A stretch of 64,000 nucleotides of DNA from positions 18,514 to 82,513 of the forward strand of contig CAZDSF010000009.1 of assembly GCA_964508025.1 (NCBI GenBank), read 5' to 3'. A program made the position numbers and the translations under genes. This DNA is from JAAZNO01 sp964508025 (GTDB lineage: Bacteria > Chloroflexota > Anaerolineae > B4-G1 > SLSP01). Under the pieces are notes generated by a model. The model saw only the letters and a program-made list of their open reading frames with translations. It did not search any database and was not told where the DNA came from. Below, piece after piece: positions 25,924 through 35,232 of this stretch (positions within the stretch are counted from its first letter, which is position 1; each line of letters opens with the position of its first letter).

Positions 25924-27153
25924 ATGAGTTGGAACGTCGAGGAAATTCGCCGCGAGTTCCCAATCCTACAACAACCGGTACATGGCAAGCGCCTGGTCTT
26001 CCTGGATAGCGCTGCTAGCGCCCAGAAGCCCCGCGCGGTGATCGAGGCGATCACTTCGGTGTACACCACGGCGTATGCCAACGTTCACCGGGGCTTGTAC
26101 AGCCTGGCAGAGGCCGCGACCGAGCGTTACGAGGCGGCGCGGGAAAAGATCGCGCACTTTATCGGGACCCCTGATCCCGGCGAGATCATCTATGTCCGCA
26201 ACGCCACCGAGGCGCTGAACCTGGTCGCCTACGCCTGGGGCCGGCATCACATTGGGGCCGGCGACCGTATCATCATTACCGAAATGGAGCATCACAGCAA
26301 CCTGGTGCCTTGGATGCAGTTGGCGCAGGAACGAGATGCTGAACTGGCATATCTGCCGGTGACGGATGCGGGCGAGCTAGATCTCGCGGCGTTGCCGCCG
26401 CTGCTGGCGGATGGACGCGCGCGCCTGGTCGCCTTCACGCTGATGTCGAACGTGCTGGGGACGATTCCGCCCGCGCGCGAGCTCATCGCCCAGGCGCGAC
26501 AAGCGGGAGCGATGGTGGTAGTGGATGGCGCACAGGCGGTACCGCACATACCGGTGAATGTGCAGGCATTGGGCGCGGATTTCCTGGCGATTTCGGCGCA
26601 CAAACTTGGCGGGCCGGGCATCGGCGCGCTATGGGGTCGCCGGAAGCTGCTGGAAGCGATGTCGCCATTCCTCTTCGGCGGGGATATGATCCTCAGCGTG
26701 AAGAAGCACAGCGTCAGCTGGAATGATCTGCCCTACAAATTCGAGGCGGGGACGCCGGCCATCGCTGAAGCAGTGGGCTTTGGAGCGGCGGTGGATTTTC
26801 TCTCCGCGCTGGGAATGGAAGCCGTGCAACAGCATGAACAAGCGTTGGTCGCCTACGCGCTGGAACAGCTGCCGGAGATACCGGGGCTGCACATTCTCGG
26901 GCCAACCCAATCACAACGTCGCGGCGGCGCGGTCTCGTTCTGGCTGGAAGGCATTCACCCGCACGATATCGCCTCAGTGCTAGATGCAGAAGGCGTCTGC
27001 ATCCGCGCCGGGTTGCACTGCGCCGAGCCGTTACACGCCCGTTTTGGCCTGCCCGCCAGCGCGCGGGCAAGTTTCTACATTTACAACGACACAGATGATG
27101 TAGACGCGCTGATCGCGGGGCTACATCGCGTGATCAAACTACTGCGGCGCTAA
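25924..27153 (+). CDS. sufS: cysteine desulfurase SufS
   Basis: A 409-aa type II cysteine desulfurase. The PLP lysine is Lys227 in 'SAHKLGG' and the persulfide cysteine is Cys366 in 'RAGLHCAEP'. It takes sulfur from cysteine and passes it to SufU for delivery to SufBCD. N-terminal 'REFPILQQPVHGKRLVFLDSAASAQKP' style sequence is typical of SufS, seen here at residues 10-36. It lies between ppsR and sufU with gaps of 3 and 26 bases. The scaffold genes sufCBD are 13 kb away on the other strand. Confidence 0.95.
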   Translation: MSWNVEEIRREFPILQQPVHGKRLVFLDSAASAQKPRAVIEAITSVYTTAYANVHRGLYSLAEAATERYEAAREKIAHFIGTPDPGEIIYVRNATEALNLVAYAWGRHHIGAGDRIIITEMEHHSNLVPWMQLAQERDAELAYLPVTDAGELDLAALPPLLADGRARLVAFTLMSNVLGTIPPARELIAQARQAGAMVVVDGAQAVPHIPVNVQALGADFLAISAHKLGGPGIGALWGRRKLLEAMSPFLFGGDMILSVKKHSVSWNDLPYKFEAGTPAIAEAVGFGAAVDFLSALGMEAVQQHEQALVAYALEQLPEIPGLHILGPTQSQRRGGAVSFWLEGIHPHDIASVLDAEGVCIRAGLHCAEPLHARFGLPASARASFYIYNDTDDVDALIAGLHRVIKLLRR

Positions 27154-27179
27154 ACCGGCGCAGAAGAGACGAGGACATA

Positions 27180-27560
27180 ATGAGCGATCTATACCGTGAA
27201 CAGATGTTGGAGCATTACCACGAGCCGCAGAATTTTGGCGTGTTGCCGGACGCAGAAGTGGATGTCCATCTCGACAATCCCACCTGCGGCGATACCATCC
27301 ACCTTACCGCGCAGCTCGACGCCGAAGGCCGCATCGCCAAAGTGATGTTCGAGGGGCACGGCTGCGTCATCAGTATGGCGGCGGCTTCGATGCTCACCAA
27401 GGAGGTCATCGGCAAGACGCCGCAAGAAGTCGCAGCGCTGGAGCTGCACGACATCGAAACGATGATGGGCGGGCTACGCCTGAGCATGGGGCGGGTGAAG
27501 TGCGCGCTGCTTTCCGTCAATGCGCTCAAGAAGGGCTTGAAGGAACGCGGCAAGCTATAA
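27180..27560 (+). CDS. sufU: SufU zinc-dependent sulfur transfer protein
   Basis: A 126-aa SufU/IscU-like protein. The three conserved cysteines are Cys36 ('NPTCGD'), Cys62 ('GHGCVIS') and Cys108 ('RVKCALL'), with Asp38. The insertion between the second and third cysteines is the SufU type, so it most likely accepts persulfide from SufS through a zinc site and does not act as an IscU scaffold. It follows sufS by 26 bases in the same transcript. Confidence 0.93.
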   Translation: MSDLYREQMLEHYHEPQNFGVLPDAEVDVHLDNPTCGDTIHLTAQLDAEGRIAKVMFEGHGCVISMAAASMLTKEVIGKTPQEVAALELHDIETMMGGLRLSMGRVKCALLSVNALKKGLKERGKL

Positions 27561-27597
27561 CGCGACACTGATGAGCGTCGCAGCTGAGGAGGATGCT

Positions 27598-28353
27598 ATG
27601 CAGCGCGACGAGGTTCCGCCCCCCGCCAGCCATGCGGCTCGCGGGGGGTTTCGCTCCCCACAACGCTGGCGGCGAGCGGCGCTGCGGGTGGCTCTGCTTG
27701 CGGCGTTCGCGGGAGGGCTGCTCTGGTGGAGACCGGCGCTGGCGCCTTGGATCGCGCGGTTTCAGGATCGCGCCTGGGTGGAGGCGCTGATTCGGCGTTG
27801 GGGCGTATGGGCGCCGCTGGCTTCGATTGCGCTGAATGTGTTGCAGGTATTGCTGGCGCCGATTCCGGGGCAGATCTTCGCCCCGTTGAACGGTTATCTG
27901 TTTGGGCCGTTATGGGGCGTCGTGATCAGCATCGTGGGTGTGCAACTCGGTTCGATGCTGGCGATGGGGCTAAGCCGACTCTTCGGGCGTCCGCTGGCGG
28001 AACGGCTCGTCGGCGCCGCGACACTGGCGCGATGGGATCGGCTCACCCGTCGCTGGGGCGCGCCGTTGATCGTGCTGGTATTCGCGCTCCCGCTGCTCCC
28101 CGATGATGTAATGTGCTTTGCCGCCGGCCTGACGGAAATCCCGCTGCGACGGTTGTTCGTGCTCACGCTGCTCGCGCGCTTTCCGGGCGTGGCGGTTGCA
28201 GTGCTGCTCGGTGATCGCGCTTTACGCTTGTCGCCGGCGGCGCTGGCAGGGCTGGGAGCGTGCCTGCTGGCAGCAGCCTGGCTCGTTGCGCGCTATCATC
28301 GTCGCATCCAGGCGTGGTTCCTCTGGCGCTTTCGCCGTTATCTGCGCCAGTGA
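27598..28353 (+). CDS. TVP38/TMEM64 (VTT domain) membrane protein
   Basis: A 251-aa polytopic membrane protein. The VTT/SNARE-associated core is seen as 'PGQIFAPLNGYLFGPLWGVVIS' style sequence (about 85-107 in parts), 'GSMLAMGLSRLFGRPLAERL' and 'FALPLLPDDVMCFAAGLT'. The family is related to DedA and probably helps lipid movement across the membrane. The ATG at 27598 is chosen because GAGGAGG precedes it; a start at 27571 has no such site. It follows sufU by 37 bases. A GC-rich imperfect hairpin after the gene lacks a T run. Confidence 0.85.
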   Translation: MQRDEVPPPASHAARGGFRSPQRWRRAALRVALLAAFAGGLLWWRPALAPWIARFQDRAWVEALIRRWGVWAPLASIALNVLQVLLAPIPGQIFAPLNGYLFGPLWGVVISIVGVQLGSMLAMGLSRLFGRPLAERLVGAATLARWDRLTRRWGAPLIVLVFALPLLPDDVMCFAAGLTEIPLRRLFVLTLLARFPGVAVAVLLGDRALRLSPAALAGLGACLLAAAWLVARYHRRIQAWFLWRFRRYLRQ

Positions 28354-28428
28354 CGCCAAAGCGGGCGCGGGGGTTGCCTGGCGCAAAGCGCGACGCCCGC
28401 CCACACCGGAGATACGCAACGCAGACGA

Positions 28429-29655
28429 TCAGGGTTCGAGCTCGCGGCGGATCATCGCCGAAAGCGTGGGTTGAGGCAAGATGCTATCAATGCGGATCAG
28501 CGGATCGGGCAGCGTGATGGTCGGCGTGATCGTGTGCCGCCCCAGCGACAAGCCCGTCAAATCCACAAACGCGCCGACGCTAACCGGATCCAACTGGCTG
28601 ATAATGTCGAAGGGGCCGCTGAGCACCAACCGCAATCGGGTAGGTTGCAATTCTACCGTGTAACCCCGTGGCAAGCCCAAAACCTCAGGCTCTACTGGTA
28701 TCGTGACCCGGCTTTCTTGCATTTCAATCACGACTTCCACTAACACTTCTGGCGTCAACAACACCGAAAGCCCCTCCGGCATCTGAAAGCCCACAGTTGT
28801 GGTAAAACTTGCCTGTAAGCCGTTGATGGAAATCGGATCGGTTTCCAGGTAGCCAGCGGCATTCTGCACCACATCTTGTCTACCAATGACCGTCACGATA
28901 GGAGGATCTACAGTAACGCCGCTCACCCGATATCCATCCGCAGGCTCACCCAACAGGATCACCCGCACAGCCATATCACGGATATTGCCGAGCTGCTCAA
29001 CAGGCACACTGACCGAGATGCTTTTCGGAATCACTTCGACATAACTGATGGGGTTGCCGGTTTGGTCAACCGGCAACGCTTGCAGATCCCCGGTGACCGT
29101 CTGCCGCTGCTCTTTGACCGAGATCTTGAGCTGCGCTCTGGCAACCTCAGCAACCAGCGACTCTGGGCCGCGCACCGTTACGGTCTGGGGAACGTGGGTC
29201 GCCGGGCGCGCCACAAAGCCCAGGGCCGGCGTTCCATCTATCACCACCAGGACAGGGACATCTTTTTCCGCCAGCGGCTCCAGGCTCAGCACGATTTCCT
29301 GGGGCGAGTATTCAGCAATTTGTACGGGGCCGCGCAAGACCTCAATGGTAACGGGCACAACGATATTCTTGCCTGGCTGCGTATTGCTGAGATTGACGTA
29401 AGCGCGAATATCCTCCGGCTGAAGAATATCCCACAGCGATTGGGGCGCGCGAAGCACCACCCGCGCTTTAGCATTTTCGGCCCCATACGCGGCCATGCGA
29501 TCCTGGGGCACACCCCGCACTTCTATCGGGATGGCAGAAGGGTAGGGCCGCTCCACCGTGGGATCGCCGGTTTCTGTAGCGACAGCCCAGAAGAAAAAAG
29601 CCAGGGCCAGTGAGACCAGCATAAGTGTCAGGTTTTGTCCAAGTCGTTTGCTCAT
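28429..29655 (-). CDS. cdaR: CdaR-like YbbR-domain protein
   Basis: A 408-aa protein with one N-terminal membrane helix (about 8-26) and three to four extracytoplasmic YbbR repeats, each with 'V.V.G....V' strands ('VTVRGPESLVAEV', 'VTVIGRQDVV'). CdaR proteins bind and tune the diadenylate cyclase CdaA. The gene starts one base after the cdaA stop on the same strand, the normal cdaA-cdaR arrangement. No glmM follows; the next gene downstream converges. Confidence 0.88.
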   Translation of the reverse strand: MSKRLGQNLTLMLVSLALAFFFWAVATETGDPTVERPYPSAIPIEVRGVPQDRMAAYGAENAKARVVLRAPQSLWDILQPEDIRAYVNLSNTQPGKNIVVPVTIEVLRGPVQIAEYSPQEIVLSLEPLAEKDVPVLVVIDGTPALGFVARPATHVPQTVTVRGPESLVAEVARAQLKISVKEQRQTVTGDLQALPVDQTGNPISYVEVIPKSISVSVPVEQLGNIRDMAVRVILLGEPADGYRVSGVTVDPPIVTVIGRQDVVQNAAGYLETDPISINGLQASFTTTVGFQMPEGLSVLLTPEVLVEVVIEMQESRVTIPVEPEVLGLPRGYTVELQPTRLRLVLSGPFDIISQLDPVSVGAFVDLTGLSLGRHTITPTITLPDPLIRIDSILPQPTLSAMIRRELEP

Positions 29656-29656
29656 C

Positions 29657-30508
29657 TCAGCGGCTCCGGGACGTGGTAGAAGCAGCGCTGGCAGGATCGC
29701 GTTTGAGCCACCGCTGCAACATAGAAGATGACGCGGACTTCTGCGCGAAGAAGGTGCTGAGAATGGCCGTCAAACGGTCGGGGTCGAGATCACGGATGAT
29801 ACGTCCGTTATGCGCCAACGAGATAGCGCCGCGCTCTTCAGATACCACCAGGGCGATAGCATCGCTATCTTCGGTGATGCCGATCGCCGCGCGATGCCGC
29901 AAGCCCAGCTGGCGATCCGAGAGAAAAGCGGAGGTCAGCGGCATCACACACGCCGCTGCCGCGATACGATGATCCTGGATGATGACGGCGCCATCATGGA
30001 GCACCGTATGATGGTCGAAGATGGTCGTGAGCAGCTCCGTCGTCACCAGTGCGTCTATAAGCACACCGGTTTCGATGTATTCCTGCAAGCCGGTGCCGCG
30101 CTCGAAAACAATCAAGGCGCCGGTTTTGCGATTCGCCATATAGCGCACCGCAGTAGCGGTAGCGGCGAGCATTTTCTCACCCGCGTCATTGTTGGAAGCC
30201 GCGAGCGACAGAAAACGTCCGCGTCCCAGCCGCTCCAACGCCCGGCGCAATTCGGGCTGGAAGATAACCGGCAGGGCAAACAGGATCACCGGCAATACCT
30301 GCGTTACCAGCCAGCTGAGGGCTTGCAGGCGCACGATACGCCCCAGCAAAGCCAATGTCACCAGCAGGGCGGTAATCCCACGCAACAACGTCACGGCGCG
30401 CGTGCCGCGCAGCGCGTAGAAGATCGCAAAGAAAAGCATTGCGACCAGAGCAATATCCACCATATCCGGCCAGGATAGGCGCTCGATCAACCAACGAAGT
30501 TCCCACAT
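29657..30508 (-). CDS. cdaA: diadenylate cyclase CdaA
   Basis: A 283-aa membrane-bound c-di-AMP synthase. Three N-terminal helices (about 15-85) precede a DisA_N domain with the two catalytic motifs DGA ('VLHDGAVII') and RHR ('LRHRAAIGI'). It joins two ATP molecules into c-di-AMP, a second messenger for osmotic and cell-wall balance. It is followed at once by its regulator cdaR. The tail after about residue 250 is specific to this protein. Confidence 0.95.
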   Translation of the reverse strand: MWELRWLIERLSWPDMVDIALVAMLFFAIFYALRGTRAVTLLRGITALLVTLALLGRIVRLQALSWLVTQVLPVILFALPVIFQPELRRALERLGRGRFLSLAASNNDAGEKMLAATATAVRYMANRKTGALIVFERGTGLQEYIETGVLIDALVTTELLTTIFDHHTVLHDGAVIIQDHRIAAAACVMPLTSAFLSDRQLGLRHRAAIGITEDSDAIALVVSEERGAISLAHNGRIIRDLDPDRLTAILSTFFAQKSASSSMLQRWLKRDPASAASTTSRSR

Positions 30509-30526
30509 AGTTATGTTACACGGCTC

Positions 30527-32788
30527 TCAAGGCGACGTTTGACCGGTGAGTTGATCGTGCAAGCTCACATAAGCCTCGATATTCGCCGGTTTCAGCGCAA
30601 TGATCGCCTCCAGGGTTTTGATAGCGTCAGCCTGCTGTCCGGCTTCCAATTGCAGGTCGCCCAGCACATCCAGGTGCTCTAGCGCTTTTTGCCGCTTGCC
30701 CGTGTTGAGATAGAGCTGCGCGGCGCGAAAACGCAACGGGATGGACTCAGGCTGCTCATGGATCAGATCTTCCAGAATGACGGCGGCTTTCTCACTGCGT
30801 TGCGTCTCCAGATAATGCTTGAGCAACTGATCCAGGGCTGCAACCGCAAGATGTGCGCGACCGACGCGCGGATAGAGGCGCATAAGCCCCAGATGCGCGC
30901 GCTCGTCATCGGGGGCAATGCGGGTGATTTCCTGATAATGCTTGATGGCGCTTTTCCAATCCAAACGTTGCATGTCGAGATCGGCCATGCGGTGCAGGAT
31001 ACGCACATTCCACTGTTTTTCAGGCGTCCCGCGCGGCGCCAGGCGCAACGCTTCCGCATAGGTATCCTGCGCGCGCTCCAGTTGCGCCAGTTGATAGTAG
31101 GCGTCGGCAAGCTCCAGATATCGGGCCAGGGCGTCATCAATCTGTCCCCGTTGAATCAGCATCTCAATCATGCGCGCGTGAATGGTGAAGTCCAGAGGCG
31201 AGAGTTCGAGAATCTGATGGTAGGCGGCCAATGCCAGCGGAATCTGTCCGCGAATCTCATAAGCCTGGGCAATGATGCGCATTTTCTCGATGGCACTCTC
31301 CAGATTGCCGCTTTCGATGTAGAGCTGCGCCAACATACTGTGCAACGGCAGGTAGTACGGCGCCTTGCCAATAGAATAGGATAGCTCCTCCAGGGCGGCG
31401 TAGGTCTTCTTACGCCGGAGGTATTCCTGCGCCAGCGCCGCAGAACGCAACACATCTTCCGAACCAGAGAGGCTCAGGATTTCCGCCAGGCTCAGCACGG
31501 TGCCGCTGCGCGCCATGCTGTCAAGTCGCCGCCGCGCCTTGAGGACTTCTTCCTCCCAGCCGCGCTGCCCCAGAAAGCCCACCAACGAGTTGACGAGATG
31601 CTGAATGCGTTCCGGCTCGCCGGTATTCACCAGGTTTTGCGCCAGCCCTTCATACACGCGGATGAGATCATCCACCTGTGTGCGTTCGACCGTGGTCAGG
31701 TCAATCACTTTGACGGCTTCGATAAAATGCTCTAGCGCTGCATCGAAGCGCCCCTGCGCTTGATAGCACTCGCCTAACGCGAAGTGGCTGCCCAGGAGAT
31801 ACTCAGGATCGGGCAAGGAACGCTCTAACTGGCTGATGGCCTCATCAAAGCGCATCTGCTCTTTATAGAGCAACCCCAGGTTGAAGTGGATTGAGGGCAA
31901 AGAGGTGCCCGCCGCCGCCAGACGCTCGTAAGCGCCCAGCGCGGTTTCCAAATCGCCGCGCGTCTGTGCATCCACGGCTTGCCCGATGAGCAAGCTCACC
32001 TCTTCGCTGGAAAGCCCCGGCGTCGCCGGACGTTCGTCATCGAAGAGGGATTCGGCTAACGATTCCAGCGCGCGCTGCCGCGCAATATCGGTAACGCTGC
32101 CCGCCTCGGCAACCAGATCTTCGATTGTTTCCTCTTCCAGCGCCGCCTCAGGCAGGCCCGCATCCCCCAACATGCCCGTAGCAACTGGGACAGGCACCGG
32201 TCGCCCGCTCTGGAGCAGCAACATCACCTGCCCCAGTTGCCGATCGTTGGGCGTGAAACGCTGCATCTGCCGGCAAACTTCGATAGCCCACCGGTTGTGC
32301 TCGTGCTGATACAAATGCGCCAGCCAGAGGGTGGCGCGCAACGCCTTGTCCAGCATTCCCTGCTCCTGATAATACTTGAGCAGATCGGCCCAGGCGCGGT
32401 CATTGCGGGGGTTGTGCCGCACAGCGCTTTCCAGATTCGCCACGCGCTTATCCGTCAAACCCTGCGCCGCATACAGCGCTGCCGCTTCGATGTAGCGCGT
32501 TGCCGCCGCTTCGTTATCGCCGCGATGGGCCAAAATCTCGGCTAACCGCTCCCGGGGGCCGGGATCCTTGGGCGTGAGCGTTGTCAAGCGCTCATAGATC
32601 TCAGCTGCCTTTTCCAGGTCCCCAACATTGAACAAAGCCCAGGCGTAGCCCATGAGCGCAGAGCTGTCCTCCGGGAATTCCTGCAAGGCCCGGCTATAAG
32701 CTTCAACTGCATCCGGCCATTTGTTCTGCCAGATCAGTTCGTTGGCCCGTTGCAACGCTTGTTCAAATCGCTGACGATTCCCGGCCAT
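30527..32788 (-). CDS. large TPR-repeat protein
   Basis: A 753-aa soluble protein made mostly of TPR units (N-terminal set about 10-160, then about 270-750). Typical units are 'WPDAVEAYSRALQEFPED' and 'LERAQDTYAEALRLAPRG'. A less ordered acidic stretch lies at about 205-265. No enzymatic domain, signal peptide or membrane helix is seen. It precedes cdaA on the same strand with an 18-base gap, so it may share a transcript with cdaA-cdaR. The start at 32788 follows AGGAGGAG. Confidence 0.88.
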   Translation of the reverse strand: MAGNRQRFEQALQRANELIWQNKWPDAVEAYSRALQEFPEDSSALMGYAWALFNVGDLEKAAEIYERLTTLTPKDPGPRERLAEILAHRGDNEAAATRYIEAAALYAAQGLTDKRVANLESAVRHNPRNDRAWADLLKYYQEQGMLDKALRATLWLAHLYQHEHNRWAIEVCRQMQRFTPNDRQLGQVMLLLQSGRPVPVPVATGMLGDAGLPEAALEEETIEDLVAEAGSVTDIARQRALESLAESLFDDERPATPGLSSEEVSLLIGQAVDAQTRGDLETALGAYERLAAAGTSLPSIHFNLGLLYKEQMRFDEAISQLERSLPDPEYLLGSHFALGECYQAQGRFDAALEHFIEAVKVIDLTTVERTQVDDLIRVYEGLAQNLVNTGEPERIQHLVNSLVGFLGQRGWEEEVLKARRRLDSMARSGTVLSLAEILSLSGSEDVLRSAALAQEYLRRKKTYAALEELSYSIGKAPYYLPLHSMLAQLYIESGNLESAIEKMRIIAQAYEIRGQIPLALAAYHQILELSPLDFTIHARMIEMLIQRGQIDDALARYLELADAYYQLAQLERAQDTYAEALRLAPRGTPEKQWNVRILHRMADLDMQRLDWKSAIKHYQEITRIAPDDERAHLGLMRLYPRVGRAHLAVAALDQLLKHYLETQRSEKAAVILEDLIHEQPESIPLRFRAAQLYLNTGKRQKALEHLDVLGDLQLEAGQQADAIKTLEAIIALKPANIEAYVSLHDQLTGQTSP

Positions 32789-32891
32789 GGCTCCTCCTGG
32801 AAGATCTCAAAGCGGAAATACCGCGCCACAAGGATACAAAACTCAAGGATTTGTGGCTTGAATATGAAAGGCTGTACAGGCGTCGGGAAGA

Positions 32892-33812
32892 TTATGCTTC
32901 CAAAACCCAGACGAGGATGGCTTTCTGGCCGTGCATCCGGTTCTCGGCTTGATCAAAGATCACGGATTGCGGGCCGTCGGCAACCTCATTGGTGATCTCT
33001 TCGCCGCGATGCGCGGGCAAGCAGTGCATCACGATAGCATCTTTCTTGGCAAAAGCCAGCAGCTCTGTGTTGACCTGATAGGGCGGGAAGATCTTGCGGC
33101 GCTCTTCGGCCTCCGCTTCCTGTCCCATGGAAGTCCAGGTGTCGGTGTAGACCACATCGGCATCCGCAATCGCCTCACGGGGATCGTTGGTGACGTGGAT
33201 TTTGGAGCCGCTTTCCGCCGCGAATTGCTGCGCCAGTTCCATCACATCCGCGCGCAGGCTGTAGCCCTCCGGCGCGCCGAGCGTGAAATCCATGCCCAGT
33301 TTGGTCGCACCAAAGATGAGCGAATGGGTGACGTTGTTACTATCGCCCAAATAAGTCAACTTGCGCCCTTTGAGCTCGCCCTTATGTTCGAACATCGTGA
33401 GAAAATCGGCCACACCCTGGCAGGGATGGGAATAATCAGAAAGCCCGTTGATGACGGGGACGGATGACCATTGCGCCAGCTCTACCACATCGGCATGAGC
33501 AAAAACGCGCGCCATCACCACCTGCACATAGCGCGCCAGCACACGGGAGACATCCGCGACGCTCTCGCGCTTCCCGAGCTGAATTTCGTTGGGGGAGAGA
33601 TACAGTGCGTGCCCGCCCAAGTGCAACATCGCCATATCAAACGACACGCGTGTGCGCAGGCTCGGCTTTTGGAAGACCATCCCCAACACCTTGCCTTTGA
33701 GCAACGGCGCATTGCCGCCTGCTTTCCATTCTGTTTTCAGCTGTACCGCCAGATCCAAAATGGACTGTAACTCGGCGGCGGTCAAATCGGCCAATGTCAG
33801 AAAGTGCTTCAT
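32892..33812 (-). CDS. argF: ornithine carbamoyltransferase
   Basis: A 306-aa enzyme that makes citrulline from ornithine and carbamoyl phosphate in arginine synthesis. The carbamoyl phosphate motif SLRTR is at 51-55, 'HPCQ' at about 129-132 and the ornithine site 'HCLPAHR' at about 262-268. It has the normal length. The start follows GGAGGT and a candidate promoter lies at 33828-33855. No other arg gene is nearby. Confidence 0.95.
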   Translation of the reverse strand: MKHFLTLADLTAAELQSILDLAVQLKTEWKAGGNAPLLKGKVLGMVFQKPSLRTRVSFDMAMLHLGGHALYLSPNEIQLGKRESVADVSRVLARYVQVVMARVFAHADVVELAQWSSVPVINGLSDYSHPCQGVADFLTMFEHKGELKGRKLTYLGDSNNVTHSLIFGATKLGMDFTLGAPEGYSLRADVMELAQQFAAESGSKIHVTNDPREAIADADVVYTDTWTSMGQEAEAEERRKIFPPYQVNTELLAFAKKDAIVMHCLPAHRGEEITNEVADGPQSVIFDQAENRMHGQKAILVWVLEA

Positions 33813-33827
33813 ATTTACCTCCAGGGC

Positions 33828-33855
33828 TGTATACTTGTTGTAGAACCCAAATCAA
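33828..33855 (-). promoter_or_regulatory. promoter of argF
   Basis: TTGATT (33850-33855) and TATACA (33828-33833) on the minus strand with a 16-base spacer, ending 15 bases before the start codon. The short leader leaves room for the GGAGGT site only. Confidence 0.4.
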
Positions 33856-33969
33856 GTATACCACGAAGCCCAAACGAAAAAAGCGCGTATGCAAGAGGGC
33901 CACAATTTTGGGGACACTCCGCGTGAACGGTGGTAACAGATGTCATCCTGCTTTGCCTATACTTGCCGG

Positions 33970-33998
33970 TTGAAGTGCTGGCATGAGCGTGCTATACT
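33970..33998 (+). promoter_or_regulatory. promoter of the tdh-MFS-kbl run
   Basis: TTGAAG (33970-33975) and TATACT (33993-33998) with a 17-base spacer, 86 bases upstream of tdh. The same TTGAAG-17-TATACT pair recurs at 38020-38048. Confidence 0.55.
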
Positions 33999-34025
33999 GA
34001 ATGCTGGAAACGGGTCGCTCGTCAC

Positions 34026-34071
34026 CATGACTCCTGACCGCATGACTTTTGATTTGCAATTTGTGATTCGA
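34026..34071 (+). repeat. heptamer repeat in the tdh leader
   Basis: Units catgact, cctgacc, gcatgac and then gatttgc, aatttgt, gattcga, followed directly by the AAGGAG site of tdh. Confidence 0.5.
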
Positions 34072-34084
34072 AAGGAGACCACCT

Positions 34085-35137
34085 ATGTCCATAATGCAAG
34101 CGGTTGCTAAGGCGCAGCCCGCGCCCGGATTGGAAGCGATTCAGGCGCCAATTCCGGTTCCCGGCCCCCGTGATGTCCTGATCAAGGTCAAAGCCACCTC
34201 CATCTGCGGTACCGATGTCCACATTTACAAGTGGGATCGCTGGTCGCAGGGGCGCATCAAACCGCCGCTGATTGTGGGGCACGAGTTCACCGGCGAGATT
34301 GTGGCGGTGGGCGAGCAGGTGCGCCCCGATGAGCCGGGCGTGGGCGATTATGTCTCAGCGGAGAGCCACATCGTCTGCGGTGTGTGCCAGCAGTGCCGGT
34401 TGGGGCTAGGGCACATCTGCCCGAACACCCGCATCATTGGCGTGGATATTGACGGCTGTTATGCTGAGTATATCGCCATCCCGGTGGAGAACGCCTGGAA
34501 AAACCCTGAAGATATGCCCGTGCCGGTCGCCAGCTTGCAGGAGAATTTCGGCAACGCCGTGCATACCGTCGCGGCGACCGATGTGCGCGGCAAGACGGTG
34601 CTTGTCACCGGCTGCGGGCCGGCGGGGCTGATGTCTATCCCCGTAGCGCGGGCTTTCGGTGCGGAGACCATCGTGGCGACGGATCTCAGCCCCTATCGGC
34701 TGGAGCTGGCGCGCAAAGTGGGCGCGGATCTGGCCGTGAATCCGGCGGAAGATGACCTGTTCCAGCGGGCGCAGGATGCCGTGCGCGGTAAGGGCTTTGA
34801 TGTGTTGATCGAAATGTCCGGCGCTCCGCAAGCCTTGGTGCAGGGATTGCGCCTGCTCAAACCTGGCGGGGCTGCCTCACTGCTGGGACTGGCGCCGGGC
34901 GTGCTCAATGAATTCGACCTGAACAATCTGGTCATCATGAAGGGTGTAACAGTGTATGGCATCGCCGGGCGGCGGATGTGGGAGACCTGGTACCAGATGC
35001 GCGCGCTCATCGCTTCCGGCGCGGTGGATTTGCGCCCCATCATCACGCACGAGTTCCCCCTGAGCCGCTGGCACGAGGCGATGGAGACAATGGCTTCGGG
35101 CAATAGCGGGAAGATTGTGCTGTATCCGGGTTCGTAG
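34085..35137 (+). CDS. tdh: L-threonine 3-dehydrogenase
   Basis: A 350-aa zinc-dependent medium-chain dehydrogenase that oxidises threonine to 2-amino-3-ketobutyrate with NAD+. The catalytic zinc site is in 'CGTDVHIYKWDRW' and 'GHEFTGE', the structural zinc in 'CGVCQQCRLGLGHIC', and the Rossmann motif is 'VTGCGPAGLMS'. 'CGTDVHIYKWD' is closely like known Tdh proteins. Kbl, which uses the product, lies downstream after an MFS gene, which supports the assignment. Confidence 0.92.
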   Translation: MSIMQAVAKAQPAPGLEAIQAPIPVPGPRDVLIKVKATSICGTDVHIYKWDRWSQGRIKPPLIVGHEFTGEIVAVGEQVRPDEPGVGDYVSAESHIVCGVCQQCRLGLGHICPNTRIIGVDIDGCYAEYIAIPVENAWKNPEDMPVPVASLQENFGNAVHTVAATDVRGKTVLVTGCGPAGLMSIPVARAFGAETIVATDLSPYRLELARKVGADLAVNPAEDDLFQRAQDAVRGKGFDVLIEMSGAPQALVQGLRLLKPGGAASLLGLAPGVLNEFDLNNLVIMKGVTVYGIAGRRMWETWYQMRALIASGAVDLRPIITHEFPLSRWHEAMETMASGNSGKIVLYPGS

Positions 35138-35141
35138 AAAG

Positions 35142-35212
35142 TAGTGAGTAGCGAGCGGTTCGCATTGCCTAAACTGCTCACTACTCACGGCTCACCCATT
35201 ACTACCATATTT
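35142..35212 (+). repeat. leader heptamer element before the MFS gene
   Basis: agtagtgagtagcgagcggt faces ctcactactcacggctcacccattactacc; the second arm reads as heptamers ctcacta, ctcacgg, ctcaccc, attacta. It ends 20 bases before the start codon. Confidence 0.8.
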
Positions 35213-35232
35213 AAGAGGAAATAGGAAACATC

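Noticed and set aside
28361..28400. Terminator between the TVP38 gene and cdaR
   Set aside because: Only a 7-bp stem with a loop of about 26 bases and no T run on either strand.
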